Part shown: positions 34,302-43,182 of the stretch, piece by piece
How positions within the stretch are numbered: position 1 is the first letter of the stretch
Layout of the letters: the number at the start of each line of letters is the position of its first letter
Assembly: GCA_965243775.1 (NCBI GenBank)
Contig: CBDEWF010000125.1
Location: forward strand, 62,001 to 126,000
Direction of reading: 5' to 3'
DNA: 64,000 nucleotides
Source: Sansalvadorimonas sp965243775
GTDB lineage: Bacteria > Pseudomonadota > Gammaproteobacteria > Pseudomonadales > Endozoicomonadaceae
The notes under the pieces: generated by a model
Told to the model about the DNA's origin: nothing
The model's input: the letters and a program-made list of their open reading frames with translations, nothing else
Databases searched by the model: none
Made by a program: the position numbers and the translations under genes

Positions 34302-35531
34302 CTATATTCGTTGTTTTATATGAACTGTATTAGAAATAGGCGTTTTCTTTAATACGAGGTAGGTAAGAATGTTGGCAATATAATCAGTTCCCATTCCTTG
34401 TTCTCCTAAATGCCAAGTGCCAAAACTACTTGCCCTTATAATTTCATTACTATACTCCTTACTGATTTTAGAAATTCTATTATTTAATTCTTGTTCGTTT
34501 GTGCATATACCAAAATAAGACTTTGCCATCCACTCATCTGAGAGTCTTGTTGCATTGAAATAAATAATTGGTAATCCTAAACAAGCTGCATCCATAATTG
34601 CATTTGAATAAATAGATATTACAGCAAAAGAATCTTTGCATAGTGATTCCATTGTCTGATCTTTTGATGCAATAGAAATTGCTGTAAAGTTTTCTTTGCC
34701 AATATCTGACATCGGATGAGGTTTAAGAACAACGTTGAACTTATTCTGGCTGAAAAAATTATCTAATAATTGATAATTTTTGAAAAAAATTTCCTTTTTT
34801 TCAAAAGATGGTCCCATACCTAAAATAATAATTTTTTTTTAGTGTCTTTTGTCTTGATCTTTGTATTGGTATGGCGTTGTTTGTTTTGAAATACGGACCT
34901 GTTGCAAGTATCTGTGAGGAGCCGAGTCGTACTGTTTTGTTTTTAAGGCTGGTTATAGAACTTTTGCCAAAAACAAAGTAGTAATCACATAGGTTTATAG
35001 AGAATTTTTTTGAGTCATTGGTTATTTTTGAATGTGCGAGATGTACTATAGTTTGTGTTTCTTTTTTAAAAAGCATCAAATAATACTGGAATATCGGGGT
35101 CATATTTTTCGGTTATAATTACTGATGCATGGCTGTATTTTTCTATTAAAAACTTAGCATAAGAAGCCTTTGTGTAATACCTTAATGGAGCATCGACAGG
35201 AATTAATGATTGGTTTTTTAAAAATCTCACTTTCTTTTTCTAGTGTGCAAGTTTCGATTTTGATTTTTTTAGTGAGAGCGTTGATTAGTTCTTTTTGCCT
35301 GAAAATTTTTTTTGATTTTTCTGAAGGGAAAATGAATACTGCTTTGGGTGTTCTCTTTTGTGGGGTGGAAGTATTCGTGGCTTTCTTTTTTGCTTGCCAT
35401 CCCTTGATTCCATCTTTTACTATATGAATAATATAATGAGATGAAAGAGAAAATTTTTCATCGTTTCTTAAATACCAGCGCAAGAATTTGTTAAGCGTTT
35501 TTATGTCGCAGTTATAAGAGTCTTTTTTCAT
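34302..35531 (-). CDS. GT-B glycosyltransferase with KPHP motif, candidate sialyltransferase; three frameshifts
   Basis: Three frames join into one protein of about 408 residues if one base is removed from each of three homopolymers: A6 at 35214-35219, A5/T5 at 35068-35072 and A9 at 34832-34840. The repaired chain reads LIPVDAPLRYYTKASYAKFL, IVHLAHSKITN, DYYFVFGKSSI, IIILGMGPSF, VVLKPHPMSD and SNAIMDAACLGLPIIYF. The last two are the nucleotide-binding motifs of the KPHP class of GT-B enzymes, which includes capsule and sialic acid transferases. Next to neuBCA, transfer of sialic acid is the likely role. Very AT-rich. Whether the breaks are sequence errors, decay or phase variation is open. 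Confidence 0.6.
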
Positions 35532-35572
35532 GTGCTTAAGTTGTGATTTGGCCTTAGATACTCTCTTAGATA

Positions 35573-36526
35573 TTAAACTTTTCTTAGACTGTGTTCGTGA
35601 TGTCTTTTTCCGGTCAAAAGCCAGACAAAAGCCTGAATAGCCTTCTTACGATAATTCCACTTCCTGGCCAAACAATCATTCATCTGCCAGGCAGTAAAGT
35701 AACACGACAATGCACGAGCATAATTCCCGGCCAGAAAAAAAGTACGAAACAGAGATAAGTTCCGCTGGGCGAAATACGGTTCTTTTAAAACCTGAAGTGC
35801 CTCAGGCATACGGCTAGGTTCAAATACCTCGTCAACCAGTTTTGTGCCTATGCTTTCTGCATGTTGGGTATTATGTCTGAGACTATCATCATGTTTGTAA
35901 ATACGAGCAACTGGAAAATCCAGTGCAGAACATTCAAAGTTTGCCAGAGCATAGGCAAACATGGAGATATCTTCAGAATTACGAAAATGCTCCGGGTAGC
36001 GGTAGTGTTGAAAAATCTCACGGTGCATGGCCGTTGCTCCATTGGAAATCGTCAATGATTTATCCAGCAAGTAAGCCTGCAGCCTTTGTTGTGCGGTTAC
36101 TGGTACCGGTTGAGCTTTATGAATGGTGTCACTGCCTTTTTGCCCATAAGAGTAGTGTCCGCCAATCACCATTCTGCTGTCAGGGTGAGCTGCAACATGT
36201 TGTTGCAGGGCATCCAGTGCGCCTGGAACCATTTCATCATCGGCATCAAGAAAAATCAGGAATCTGCCGCAACTATGGTCAATTCCATAATTACGGGCAG
36301 ATGATGAGCCGCTGTTTTCTTGGGTGTGAAAACGGAAAGTATCCCCATGCTTTAATTTGAGTTTTGCCAGTAGCTCTTCTGTATTGTCTGTAGACCCATC
36401 ATTCACCACAAGCATTTCGTAGTCATTGCTTTGCTGGTTTAATACAGATTCTACTGCTCTGGTCAGAGTATGGGCGTAATTGTATGCAGGTATGATAATA
36501 CTGAAAAGGGGGGGCGTCTTTGGCAT
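35573..36526 (-). CDS. Glycosyltransferase family 2
   Basis: 317 residues. FSIIIPAYNYAHTLTRAVESV, LVVNDGSTDNTEELL and FLIFLDADDEMVPGAL are the GT-A nucleotide-binding motifs with the D-x-D metal site. It is the first gene of the minus-strand group that leads into the sialic acid genes, 41 bases upstream of the KPHP transferase. It is GC-richer than the genes downstream. It probably builds the acceptor for sialic acid, or adds a core or O-unit sugar. Confidence 0.85.
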   Translation of the reverse strand: MPKTPPLFSIIIPAYNYAHTLTRAVESVLNQQSNDYEMLVVNDGSTDNTEELLAKLKLKHGDTFRFHTQENSGSSSARNYGIDHSCGRFLIFLDADDEMVPGALDALQQHVAAHPDSRMVIGGHYSYGQKGSDTIHKAQPVPVTAQQRLQAYLLDKSLTISNGATAMHREIFQHYRYPEHFRNSEDISMFAYALANFECSALDFPVARIYKHDDSLRHNTQHAESIGTKLVDEVFEPSRMPEALQVLKEPYFAQRNLSLFRTFFLAGNYARALSCYFTAWQMNDCLARKWNYRKKAIQAFVWLLTGKRHHEHSLRKV

Positions 36527-36732
36527 AAACGATACTACTTTGGTTACGGACTTGGTTACGAAGTTTTCTGCCTCAGATAAAAGAGGGAGGGTGAAGTTAG
36601 ATAAGTTTTTTCAGGGCTGCTATTCAATCATTACAAGTATTCGCTGAAGCTGCAGGGCTACAGATTTCGCGGCATAGCTAATAGACCTGTCTATAGTATC
36701 TGCTCCATAATAACCGGCAGGCCTGTAAAACC

Positions 36733-37302
36733 ATGCATAACCTTATGGAATATTTTCCTTTAAGCGTTGACCAGTATCTGGAAACGGAGAAAGAAACCCA
36801 GATACGCCATGAGTATATCAATGGCTATATTCATGCGATGGTGGGCGGTAGTCGCAGACACAATATTCTCACAGTCACTATTTCCCGGCTTTTTGGTAAC
36901 CATCTTGCGGGAACGGGGTGTCAGGTCTATGCCTCAGATATGAAGGTCAAGGCTGGCAGCCTGAGCGACAATATCTATTTTTACCCGGATGTTATGGTGT
37001 CCTGTAGCCACCAGAAACAGGACCAGTACACGGAACATGAACCCAGACTGCTGGTTGAGGTGCTATCTCCATCAACGGAACAGTTTGACCGGCTCAGTAA
37101 GCTTGAAGCGTATACTCAAATTCTTTCTCTTGAAGAGTATCTTCTGGTTGACCAGCAGGTGCCCAGAATTGATCTTTACCGGCGTGCCGGGCCGCAGTGG
37201 ATTTTAAGCCGCTACGGAGAAGGCGATACTGTATCTCTGTTGTCTATCGATCTGAATCTTTCCGTCGCTGCTGTTTATCAGGATGTTGAAGATATTAACT
37301 GA
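36733..37302 (+). CDS. Uma2-family (DUF820) PD-(D/E)XK nuclease-like protein
   Basis: 189 residues. YLETEKETQIRHEYINGYIHAM at the start, NIYFYPDVMVSC and RLLVEVLSPSTEQFDRLSKLEAY match Uma2/DUF820, a PD-(D/E)XK-fold family common in cyanobacteria and mobile regions. The YPD and LLVEV acidic residues would form the active site. Real substrates are not established for the family. Stands alone between the minus-strand sialic acid group and a small coiled-coil gene. Confidence 0.75.
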   Translation: MHNLMEYFPLSVDQYLETEKETQIRHEYINGYIHAMVGGSRRHNILTVTISRLFGNHLAGTGCQVYASDMKVKAGSLSDNIYFYPDVMVSCSHQKQDQYTEHEPRLLVEVLSPSTEQFDRLSKLEAYTQILSLEEYLLVDQQVPRIDLYRRAGPQWILSRYGEGDTVSLLSIDLNLSVAAVYQDVEDIN

Positions 37303-37563
37303 GATTTTCATCCACGCTACCGCCCTTCGACTGACACACTTGCCGAAAAGCAAAGAAATATTTATGTAACCATGGACTCTTTTTGAGGGGAAAATCAGGA
37401 GCTGAATAGTACATATTCTGCTGATCTGCAACCAGTCATATTTACCGCTATGCGGGTAATGCTGGGAGGGAGATCCCGGCCCGCCTGAAAGCAACAGATC
37501 AGGTGTCTTCCCGTTCACCTCTGCTATGCTGCCCGCTCTGTTCATTGCAAGCGAGTTAATCCA

Positions 37564-37806
37564 ATGAGTCTTAAAGCCAGAGTCGATGCGGATCACAACA
37601 CTTTGACCGACATTGTTAATGTTCTCGGTGAAACCCGTGTGGAAATGCACAAGAGGTTTGATCAACAAGAGCAGAGGTTTGATCAGCAAGATCAGAAGAT
37701 AGAAGGCTTCCAGCAAGAGAATCGTGAGCGTTTCGACCGGCAAGATAAGGAAATCTCAGAAATCAAGGAAACCTTAAAACTTATTCTGTCTAAGCTCTCC
37801 CAGTAA
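37564..37806 (+). CDS. Small coiled-coil protein
   Basis: 80 residues, nearly all helical and charged. Repeats of RFDQQ (KRFDQQEQRFDQQDQKIEGF, then RERFDRQDKEI) form a heptad-like pattern. No membrane segment, unlike the two coiled-coil genes at 30027 and 30572. Function unknown. ATG at 37564 follows GCGAG with weak spacing; promoter-like TATGCT lies at 37532-37537. Confidence 0.55.
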   Translation: MSLKARVDADHNTLTDIVNVLGETRVEMHKRFDQQEQRFDQQDQKIEGFQQENRERFDRQDKEISEIKETLKLILSKLSQ

Positions 37807-37955
37807 CCAGCATGTCACCGGGCAACTCGTTCTACCTGACCACCTGTGGTGGGTAAACTCAGGGGGATGGCACCCATAGGACGCATGGCTGCTTGAATCG
37901 TGGTATGGCTTTATTATGCCCAGGTCATATTTTTGTAATAATGCGAGGGGTTCCC

Positions 37956-38198
37956 ATGCTTACTATCCGGAAAACAGGCGGAGCAAGTGCTGTCACCTTG
38001 CCTCAATCGTTGCTCAGATCCATGGGCCTGAACAACGGCTCCAAGCTGTCCTACAGTGTTGAGAATGGTGCTATTGTCCTGCGTCCCGTTGTCGAGAAGG
38101 TCTCTCTTGAGCAGCTTCTGGATGGCGTAAAAGACGGTGAATGCTACGATGATTCTGGTGAGTTCAACATTCAGCCTGAGGGTAAGGAGTGGTTGTAA
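37956..38198 (+). CDS. MazE/AbrB-like antitoxin, apparently without its toxin
   Basis: 80 residues from the ATG at 37956 with GAGGGG upstream. MLTIRKTGGASAVTLPQSLL is the swapped-hairpin AbrB/MazE DNA-binding start, and the acidic C-terminus would bind a toxin. Directly after the stop, an ATG opens a frame of only five codons (Met-Asp-Arg-Gly-Glu, then TAG), which looks like the first residues of a MazF protein. The toxin gene is therefore probably deleted and the antitoxin an orphan. Confidence 0.65.
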   Translation: MLTIRKTGGASAVTLPQSLLRSMGLNNGSKLSYSVENGAIVLRPVVEKVSLEQLLDGVKDGECYDDSGEFNIQPEGKEWL

Positions 38199-38306
38199 AT
38201 GGATCGTGGTGAATAGTAGAAGCCATAGTCACCTGATCTGTCATTATTACCCTATTACCCTTTCGACCTGCTATTCAGCAGGCTGATTTTGTCTCCATCA
38301 AAAATT

Positions 38307-39173
38307 TTACCCTTCAAGTTTGATGGTCTCTGCCTTAAACCCTTGAGGAGGGGCCACATAAGCATCCTGTGCAGCGATCAGTTGTAACTCCCGGCTCTTG
38401 GTCGCCCAGGTTTTCTCAAACAAGGCGTAGATTGCTCCGGCAGTATGTTCCAGTGATTGCTGAAGGTTTCTGGTCTGCAGGTATTTGGCAAGAAAAACGG
38501 CTGTTGTCGCATCACCAGAACCATTGACCGGATAAGGGAACTCCAGTTTAGGGGTGGCAACCAGCCAGGCTTCATTCTCTTTTACCGCGAGCATTTCAAT
38601 TTGTCCGGCGTCAGCATCTGAACGAATCAGACTGGTCACCAGAACCAGGGAGGGCCCTTTTTCCTGCAGGCTTTTAATGGCCGACAGTGCATCAGCAAGG
38701 GTGCTGACTTTATGGCCGGTCAGCAGCTCCAGTTCATAATGATTGGGGGTAAGAATATCAGCTCGTTTCAGCACACTGTCACGGAAGAACTCAGGAATAC
38801 CGGCCCGAACAAAAACTCCCCTGTCGGTGTCACCAATAACAGGGTCGCAGCAGTATAGGGCATCGGGGTTGGCTTTCTTGACTTTATCCACAGAGCGGAG
38901 AATCACATCTCCCAGTTCAGGTGCGCCCATATAGCCGGAAAGAACAGCATGACATTGTGGCAGGACATTACGTTCCTCAATACCAGCAATGACCTCCTCT
39001 ACAGTAGTGGGGTCAAAAATAGGGCCGCGCCAGTCTCCGTGCCCTGTATGGTTGGAAAACATGACTGTGTGTACAGGCCACACTTCACAACCCATGCGTT
39101 GCAGCGGAAACACGGCTGAGGCATTGCCTGCATGGCCATAGGCGACATGGGACTGTATGGAAAGGATATTCAT
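38307..39173 (-). CDS. pdxY: Pyridoxal kinase
   Basis: 288 residues. MNILSIQSHVAYGHAGN, HTGHGDWRG, DPVIGDTDRGVFV and the ribokinase-type YPVNGSGDATTAVFLA (catalytic Asp) identify PdxY, which phosphorylates pyridoxal in the vitamin B6 salvage route. Length is normal. It faces away from dapB, with about 190 bases between the two starts for divergent promoters. Confidence 0.9.
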   Translation of the reverse strand: MNILSIQSHVAYGHAGNASAVFPLQRMGCEVWPVHTVMFSNHTGHGDWRGPIFDPTTVEEVIAGIEERNVLPQCHAVLSGYMGAPELGDVILRSVDKVKKANPDALYCCDPVIGDTDRGVFVRAGIPEFFRDSVLKRADILTPNHYELELLTGHKVSTLADALSAIKSLQEKGPSLVLVTSLIRSDADAGQIEMLAVKENEAWLVATPKLEFPYPVNGSGDATTAVFLAKYLQTRNLQQSLEHTAGAIYALFEKTWATKSRELQLIAAQDAYVAPPQGFKAETIKLEG

Positions 39174-39367
39174 GGGTAAGTCTGAAATGGCTCTTAACGG
39201 TGTATTAAGACAAAGTGTATCAAGGCAACAACAGCTGTTATCAATTTATAAGACTATCGCACCAGAGCTGTAAAAATGTTGATTTGGATGACAGAAATAA
39301 TAATTGATCTTTGCGATGTGATATTACGCTGCGATAATTGCCTGACCAAACGACAGGACAAGAAGAG

Positions 39368-40171
39368 ATGACAAGAATTGCTGTTGCAGGTGCCGCCGGA
39401 CGTATGGGCAGGGCACTGGTTCAGGCTGTGTCGCAGGATCCGGCAACAATACTGGCCGTTGCAACTGACCGGCATGGCAGTTCGCTGATTGGTGCCGATG
39501 CCGGTGAGATGGCCGGTATTGGAAAACTGGGGGTGCTGGTATCAGATTCACTGGCCGATGCTGCAGCAGAATTTGATGTGCTGATTGATTTTACTTCCCC
39601 TGCAAGCACTATTGATCATATTGAGACATGCCGAACCCATGGCAAGGGTATTGTGATCGGAACCACAGGGCTCAGTGAGGATCAGAAACAGCAGCTGAAA
39701 GATGCAGGCAGGGATATTCCCGTTGTCTTTGCTCCCAATATGAGTGTTGGGGTTAACCTGATTTTCAAACTGCTGGAAACTGCAGCCCGGGTTATGGGGG
39801 AAGAGAGCGATATTGAGATCGTAGAAGCGCACCACCGTCATAAGGTTGATGCGCCTTCAGGAACAGCCCTGCATATGGGAGAAATCATTGCCGAAACCCT
39901 GGGGCGGGATCTGAAGAAATGTGCGATCTACGGCCGAGAAGGTCACACTGGTGCCAGGGACAGTGAAACCATTGGTTTTTCCACTATTCGTGGTGGCGAT
40001 ATCGTTGGTGAGCACAATGCCATGTTCATTGCTGAAGGCGAGAGGGTTGAGATAGGTATACGCTCTGCCAGTCGGGCAACTTATGCCAACGGGGCGGTTC
40101 GGGGGGCCAAGTGGCTGTCCTCTAAAACCCACGGTCTGTTTGATATGCAGGATGTGCTGGAGTTACGCTGA
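39368..40171 (+). CDS. dapB: 4-hydroxy-tetrahydrodipicolinate reductase
   Basis: 267 residues from MTRIAVAGAAGRMG at 39368; a longer frame from a TTG at 39338 is not supported. The N-terminal glycine motif binds NAD(P)H. EAHHRHKVDAPSGTA is the catalytic signature and GFSTIRGGDIVGEH a conserved C-terminal block. Step in lysine and diaminopimelate synthesis. In Pseudomonas-like genomes dapB precedes carA, as here, but an additional broken gene lies between them. Confidence 0.92.
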   Translation: MTRIAVAGAAGRMGRALVQAVSQDPATILAVATDRHGSSLIGADAGEMAGIGKLGVLVSDSLADAAAEFDVLIDFTSPASTIDHIETCRTHGKGIVIGTTGLSEDQKQQLKDAGRDIPVVFAPNMSVGVNLIFKLLETAARVMGEESDIEIVEAHHRHKVDAPSGTALHMGEIIAETLGRDLKKCAIYGREGHTGARDSETIGFSTIRGGDIVGEHNAMFIAEGERVEIGIRSASRATYANGAVRGAKWLSSKTHGLFDMQDVLELR

Positions 40172-40273
40172 TACTTCCATAGTACGTCCATGGGAAGGAC
40201 TCAAATAGCGGCATTTTTGTGATAAAAAACTATGCTGGTTGAATGATGTCTGTAGTGTAAAGGGAGGTGCACA

Positions 40274-41598
40274 ATGACAGCTTCCAGACCGCCAAGATCT
40301 GCAGGAACATCAGGTTCTTCTACTTTTCGGCTAAATGGCAGAGCTGGGAAACCAGTAAAAGTACCTTCCCGGATAAAGGTAAAAGGACTCACCTACAAAG
40401 TTACTACTCATCCCCGGGTGCGGAAGAAAATGCCTGGGGGGTAAAAATACCTGGCCGTACCCTGAAGGAGCGATCCGTTCACCATGCTGTTATTTCACCT
40501 CAACCACAGGTTGCTGGAGTGAGCAGCAAGCCTGATGAGCCTGTTTCCAGCTCTTTGTGGAGTAACCTCAAATCTACAGTAAAGTTGCTGGTAATTTTTC
40601 TACGCACAAAATCACTCGCGAGCGTAAAAAGTGTCAAGGCTTTGGGAGATTCACCTGCACTCAAACCGAAACTTGGAAGAGATACTCTGCGGGGCGAGCA
40701 GGCTAAATCTGGCCCGCTGAAGAGGAAAGTCAATGGACTTTTACAACAGCTGGTAAAAACAGCAGTCAACAAGCTTGCTATAGCTGAAGGTCGGGATATG
40801 AGCCTGGCTGGCGAAGTAGCAAACTGCCCTGTGGCCGTGGTTGTCCAGGAGTTGGCACAGCTTCCTGATGCCTAGAGAATAAAAGCTTTGGGCTGTATTC
40901 TTGAATTTTTTAGGGAGGAAGCCGGCGATAATATAAAAGCTGTGGATTTGGTGACTCAATTGATGAAGCAGCTGGGTATTGATCCATCAATACATAAGGC
41001 TGATCTGACCATGAGTGTCTGCCATGGGCTGCCCCATGAAAATGCAGTGACAGCAAAGCACCTCTTTGATATCGGCATGCTGGATATCGGGCTTCTGGCT
41101 GTTATCGGTCAGAACAATACCCTGCTTATTGGCGGTATGGAGATGATAGAAAGGCCGGGAGCACAAAGACTGATTGAGAGCCTTGATCGAGAGAAAGTAG
41201 GGGAAACGGAGTCATGGAAAGTTGTAGCGGCTCAGGGGGGGGTAGGAACTGCGGAATCTGACGGCTCCCCTGCCTTTCAGAATGATGGTTATGGCTTGGG
41301 ATAGAATGGTGATGAAAGATATGAAACTGAGTACAATGCATCCATTCCGCCGGAGAAAAGAAAGCTAAAACTGGATATTGCTGATCCAACTTTTATTGAG
41401 GAACTTTCCAAGCTTAACAGTGAGTATTTCAAGAAGCTGGAAAAAGGGCTTTTATTGCTCAGGGAAACGAGTTGGAACAGTCTTCCCGATGGCTGGCAAA
41501 ATAACCCTGATATCACACCAGACAGAAAGGAAGTTATTTCTGGCTTTTTCGCCCGTCACGCACCTGGAATTTTGCGGCTGTCTAAGATGCTTGGATGA
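40274..41598 (+). pseudogene. Decayed gene of unknown function with a frameshift and two in-frame amber stops
   Basis: A strong AGGGAGGTG box lies before the ATG at 40274. The frame begins MTASRPPRSAGTSG and runs about 55 codons to a G6 tract near 40437; one missing base there joins it to the next frame (VKIPGRTLKERSVHHAV). This continues to a TAG at 40873, resumes without shift (RIKALGCILEFFREE) to a second TAG at 41302, and resumes again (NGDERYETEYNAS) to a TGA at 41596. In all about 440 codons of coherent, helical-looking protein with no family I recognise. It could be a dead gene or one with sequence errors. Confidence 0.5.
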
Positions 41599-41727
41599 TT
41601 TTGAATCTGTGCGTATTTATCGCTATTTAGCAGCTCTAATGGACGTAGTTTTACGTGTCTGTTAGGATGTCCTGAGTTTGTCAGAGAGCCGGTGAGAACA
41701 GGTTCGATGAAAAAATTATAACGATCA

Positions 41728-41777
41728 AGCGAGATGGAACTTATGTCAATAGAACCTAAGTGACATCTCGCTTTTTT
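41728..41777 (+). terminator. Rho-independent terminator upstream of carA
   Basis: AGCGAGATG at 41728-41736 pairs with CATCTCGCT at 41764-41772, followed by six T. The loop is long (27 bases). It may end the transcript of the broken gene upstream or act as an attenuator for carAB. Confidence 0.6.
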
Positions 41778-41805
41778 ACAGAAAAGACAACTCTTTTTCT
41801 GTAAA
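41775..41805 (+). promoter_or_regulatory. Second leader hairpin before carA
   Basis: TTTACAGAAAA (41775-41785) pairs with TTTTCTGTAAA (41795-41805). It shares bases with the U-run of the terminator just upstream, so the two cannot both be complete, which would suit an attenuation switch. A CA-rich unstructured stretch follows up to the carA start. Confidence 0.4.
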
Positions 41806-41890
41806 GGCAGTATCAGCAGCACAAGCATCACAATAAGTACAATAAACACAACGAGCACAGCAAGCACAAGTAGTGTATTGGGAGGACGCC

Positions 41891-43066
41891 TTGAGCAGAA
41901 CAGCCATACTCGCTCTTGAGGACGGCAGCATCTTCCATGGAACCGCTATCGGCAGTGATGGGGAAACCAGTGGTGAAGTTGTCTTCAACACAGCTATGAC
42001 CGGGTATCAGGAAATTCTTACGGATCCATCCTATGCCCGTCAGATAGTTACGCTGACCTATCCCCATATTGGTAACACAGGTACTACACCGCTGGATGAA
42101 GAAGCGCTGCAGATCTGGTCCGCCGGTCTTGTTATTCGAGATCTTCCCCTTCTGGCCAGTAACTGGCGACAGAGCCAGTCTCTGGGTGACTACCTGAAAG
42201 AAAATGGCATTGTTGCTATCGCCGATATTGATACCCGGAGATTGACCCGCATCCTTCGGGAGAAAGGGACCCAGAATGGCGCGATTGTTGCCCATGGCAG
42301 TGTTGTTAATAAGGGTGTTGTTAATAATAAAAATGAGGTTGAAGCCTCTGAGCTCAGAGCTCTGGAGCTGGCCGGTGCCTTCCCTGGTTTGAAAGGAATG
42401 GATCTGGCTAAAGAGGTCACAACAGCAGAGAGTTACCTTTGGACTGAAGGTCTCTGGAAACTGGAGGATGACAGCCATGAAGACCGTGCTGGTAAGGCCG
42501 GTTTCCATGTTGTGGCCTATGACTTTGGGGTCAAGCGCAATATTCTGCGAATGCTGGCTGAACGGGAATGTCGCCTGACTGTTGTGCCAGCAACCACTCC
42601 AGCAAGGGAGGTGCTGAACCTGAACCCGGATGGTGTTTTTCTCTCCAATGGGCCTGGAGATCCTGAACCCTGTGATTATGCAATCAGTGCGATACGGGAC
42701 ATTTTGGCCACAGGCCTGCCTGTCTTTGGTATATGTCTGGGGCATCAGCTGCTGGCTCTGGCTTCCGGAGCCCAGACCGAAAAAATGAAATTCGGCCACC
42801 ACGGCGCCAACCATCCTGTTCAGAATCTGCGCACTGGTGAGGTGATGATAACCAGTCAGAATCACGGTTTTGCCGTGGCAGAGCAGAGCCTTCCGAATAA
42901 CCTGCTGGCAACTCATAAGTCTCTGTTTGATGGCTCACTGCAAGGCATTGAGCGTACTGACTGTCCCGCTTTCAGTTTTCAGGGGCATCCAGAAGCCAGC
43001 CCGGGGCCCCATGATGTCGCTCCTCTGTTTGACCGCTTTGTTGCTGCCATGCGGGAACGACGATAG
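41891..43066 (+). CDS. carA: Carbamoyl-phosphate synthase small (glutaminase) subunit
   Basis: About 391 residues from a TTG at 41891 placed five bases after GGAGG (41881-41885); a longer frame from 41873 has no ribosome site. The N-terminal domain has GEVVFNTAMTGYQE. The class I glutaminase domain has FLSNGPGDPEP, the nucleophile in GICLGHQL and the His-Glu pair in GHPEASPGP. Supplies ammonia to CarB for arginine and pyrimidine synthesis. The rare TTG start may keep synthesis low. Confidence 0.95.
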   Translation: MSRTAILALEDGSIFHGTAIGSDGETSGEVVFNTAMTGYQEILTDPSYARQIVTLTYPHIGNTGTTPLDEEALQIWSAGLVIRDLPLLASNWRQSQSLGDYLKENGIVAIADIDTRRLTRILREKGTQNGAIVAHGSVVNKGVVNNKNEVEASELRALELAGAFPGLKGMDLAKEVTTAESYLWTEGLWKLEDDSHEDRAGKAGFHVVAYDFGVKRNILRMLAERECRLTVVPATTPAREVLNLNPDGVFLSNGPGDPEPCDYAISAIRDILATGLPVFGICLGHQLLALASGAQTEKMKFGHHGANHPVQNLRTGEVMITSQNHGFAVAEQSLPNNLLATHKSLFDGSLQGIERTDCPAFSFQGHPEASPGPHDVAPLFDRFVAAMRERR

Positions 43067-43182
43067 TCGTGTTGATTATGCCTGTTAGTTACGCTTGCGG
43101 CATGGGTGCAAACAGCATGGAATAGCAGTATGGAATGTAAAGTACGCCTGCCGCCTGATTACAGAACCAAGAAGAATATGTC

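Noticed and set aside
37204..37743. Minus-strand open frame overlapping the end of the Uma2 gene and the coiled-coil gene
   Set aside because: It overlaps two better supported plus-strand genes and has no motif.
40267..40440. Start of the 202-codon open frame at 40267 as a real N-terminus
   Set aside because: The strong ribosome site AGGGAGGTG points to the ATG at 40274 in another frame, whose translation looks more like protein.
40873..41304. Pyrrolysine or other stop-codon reassignment
   Set aside because: The two TAG codons occur in a gene that also has a frameshift, and no tRNA or synthetase for recoding is seen; decay is simpler. TAG also ends intact genes in this window.
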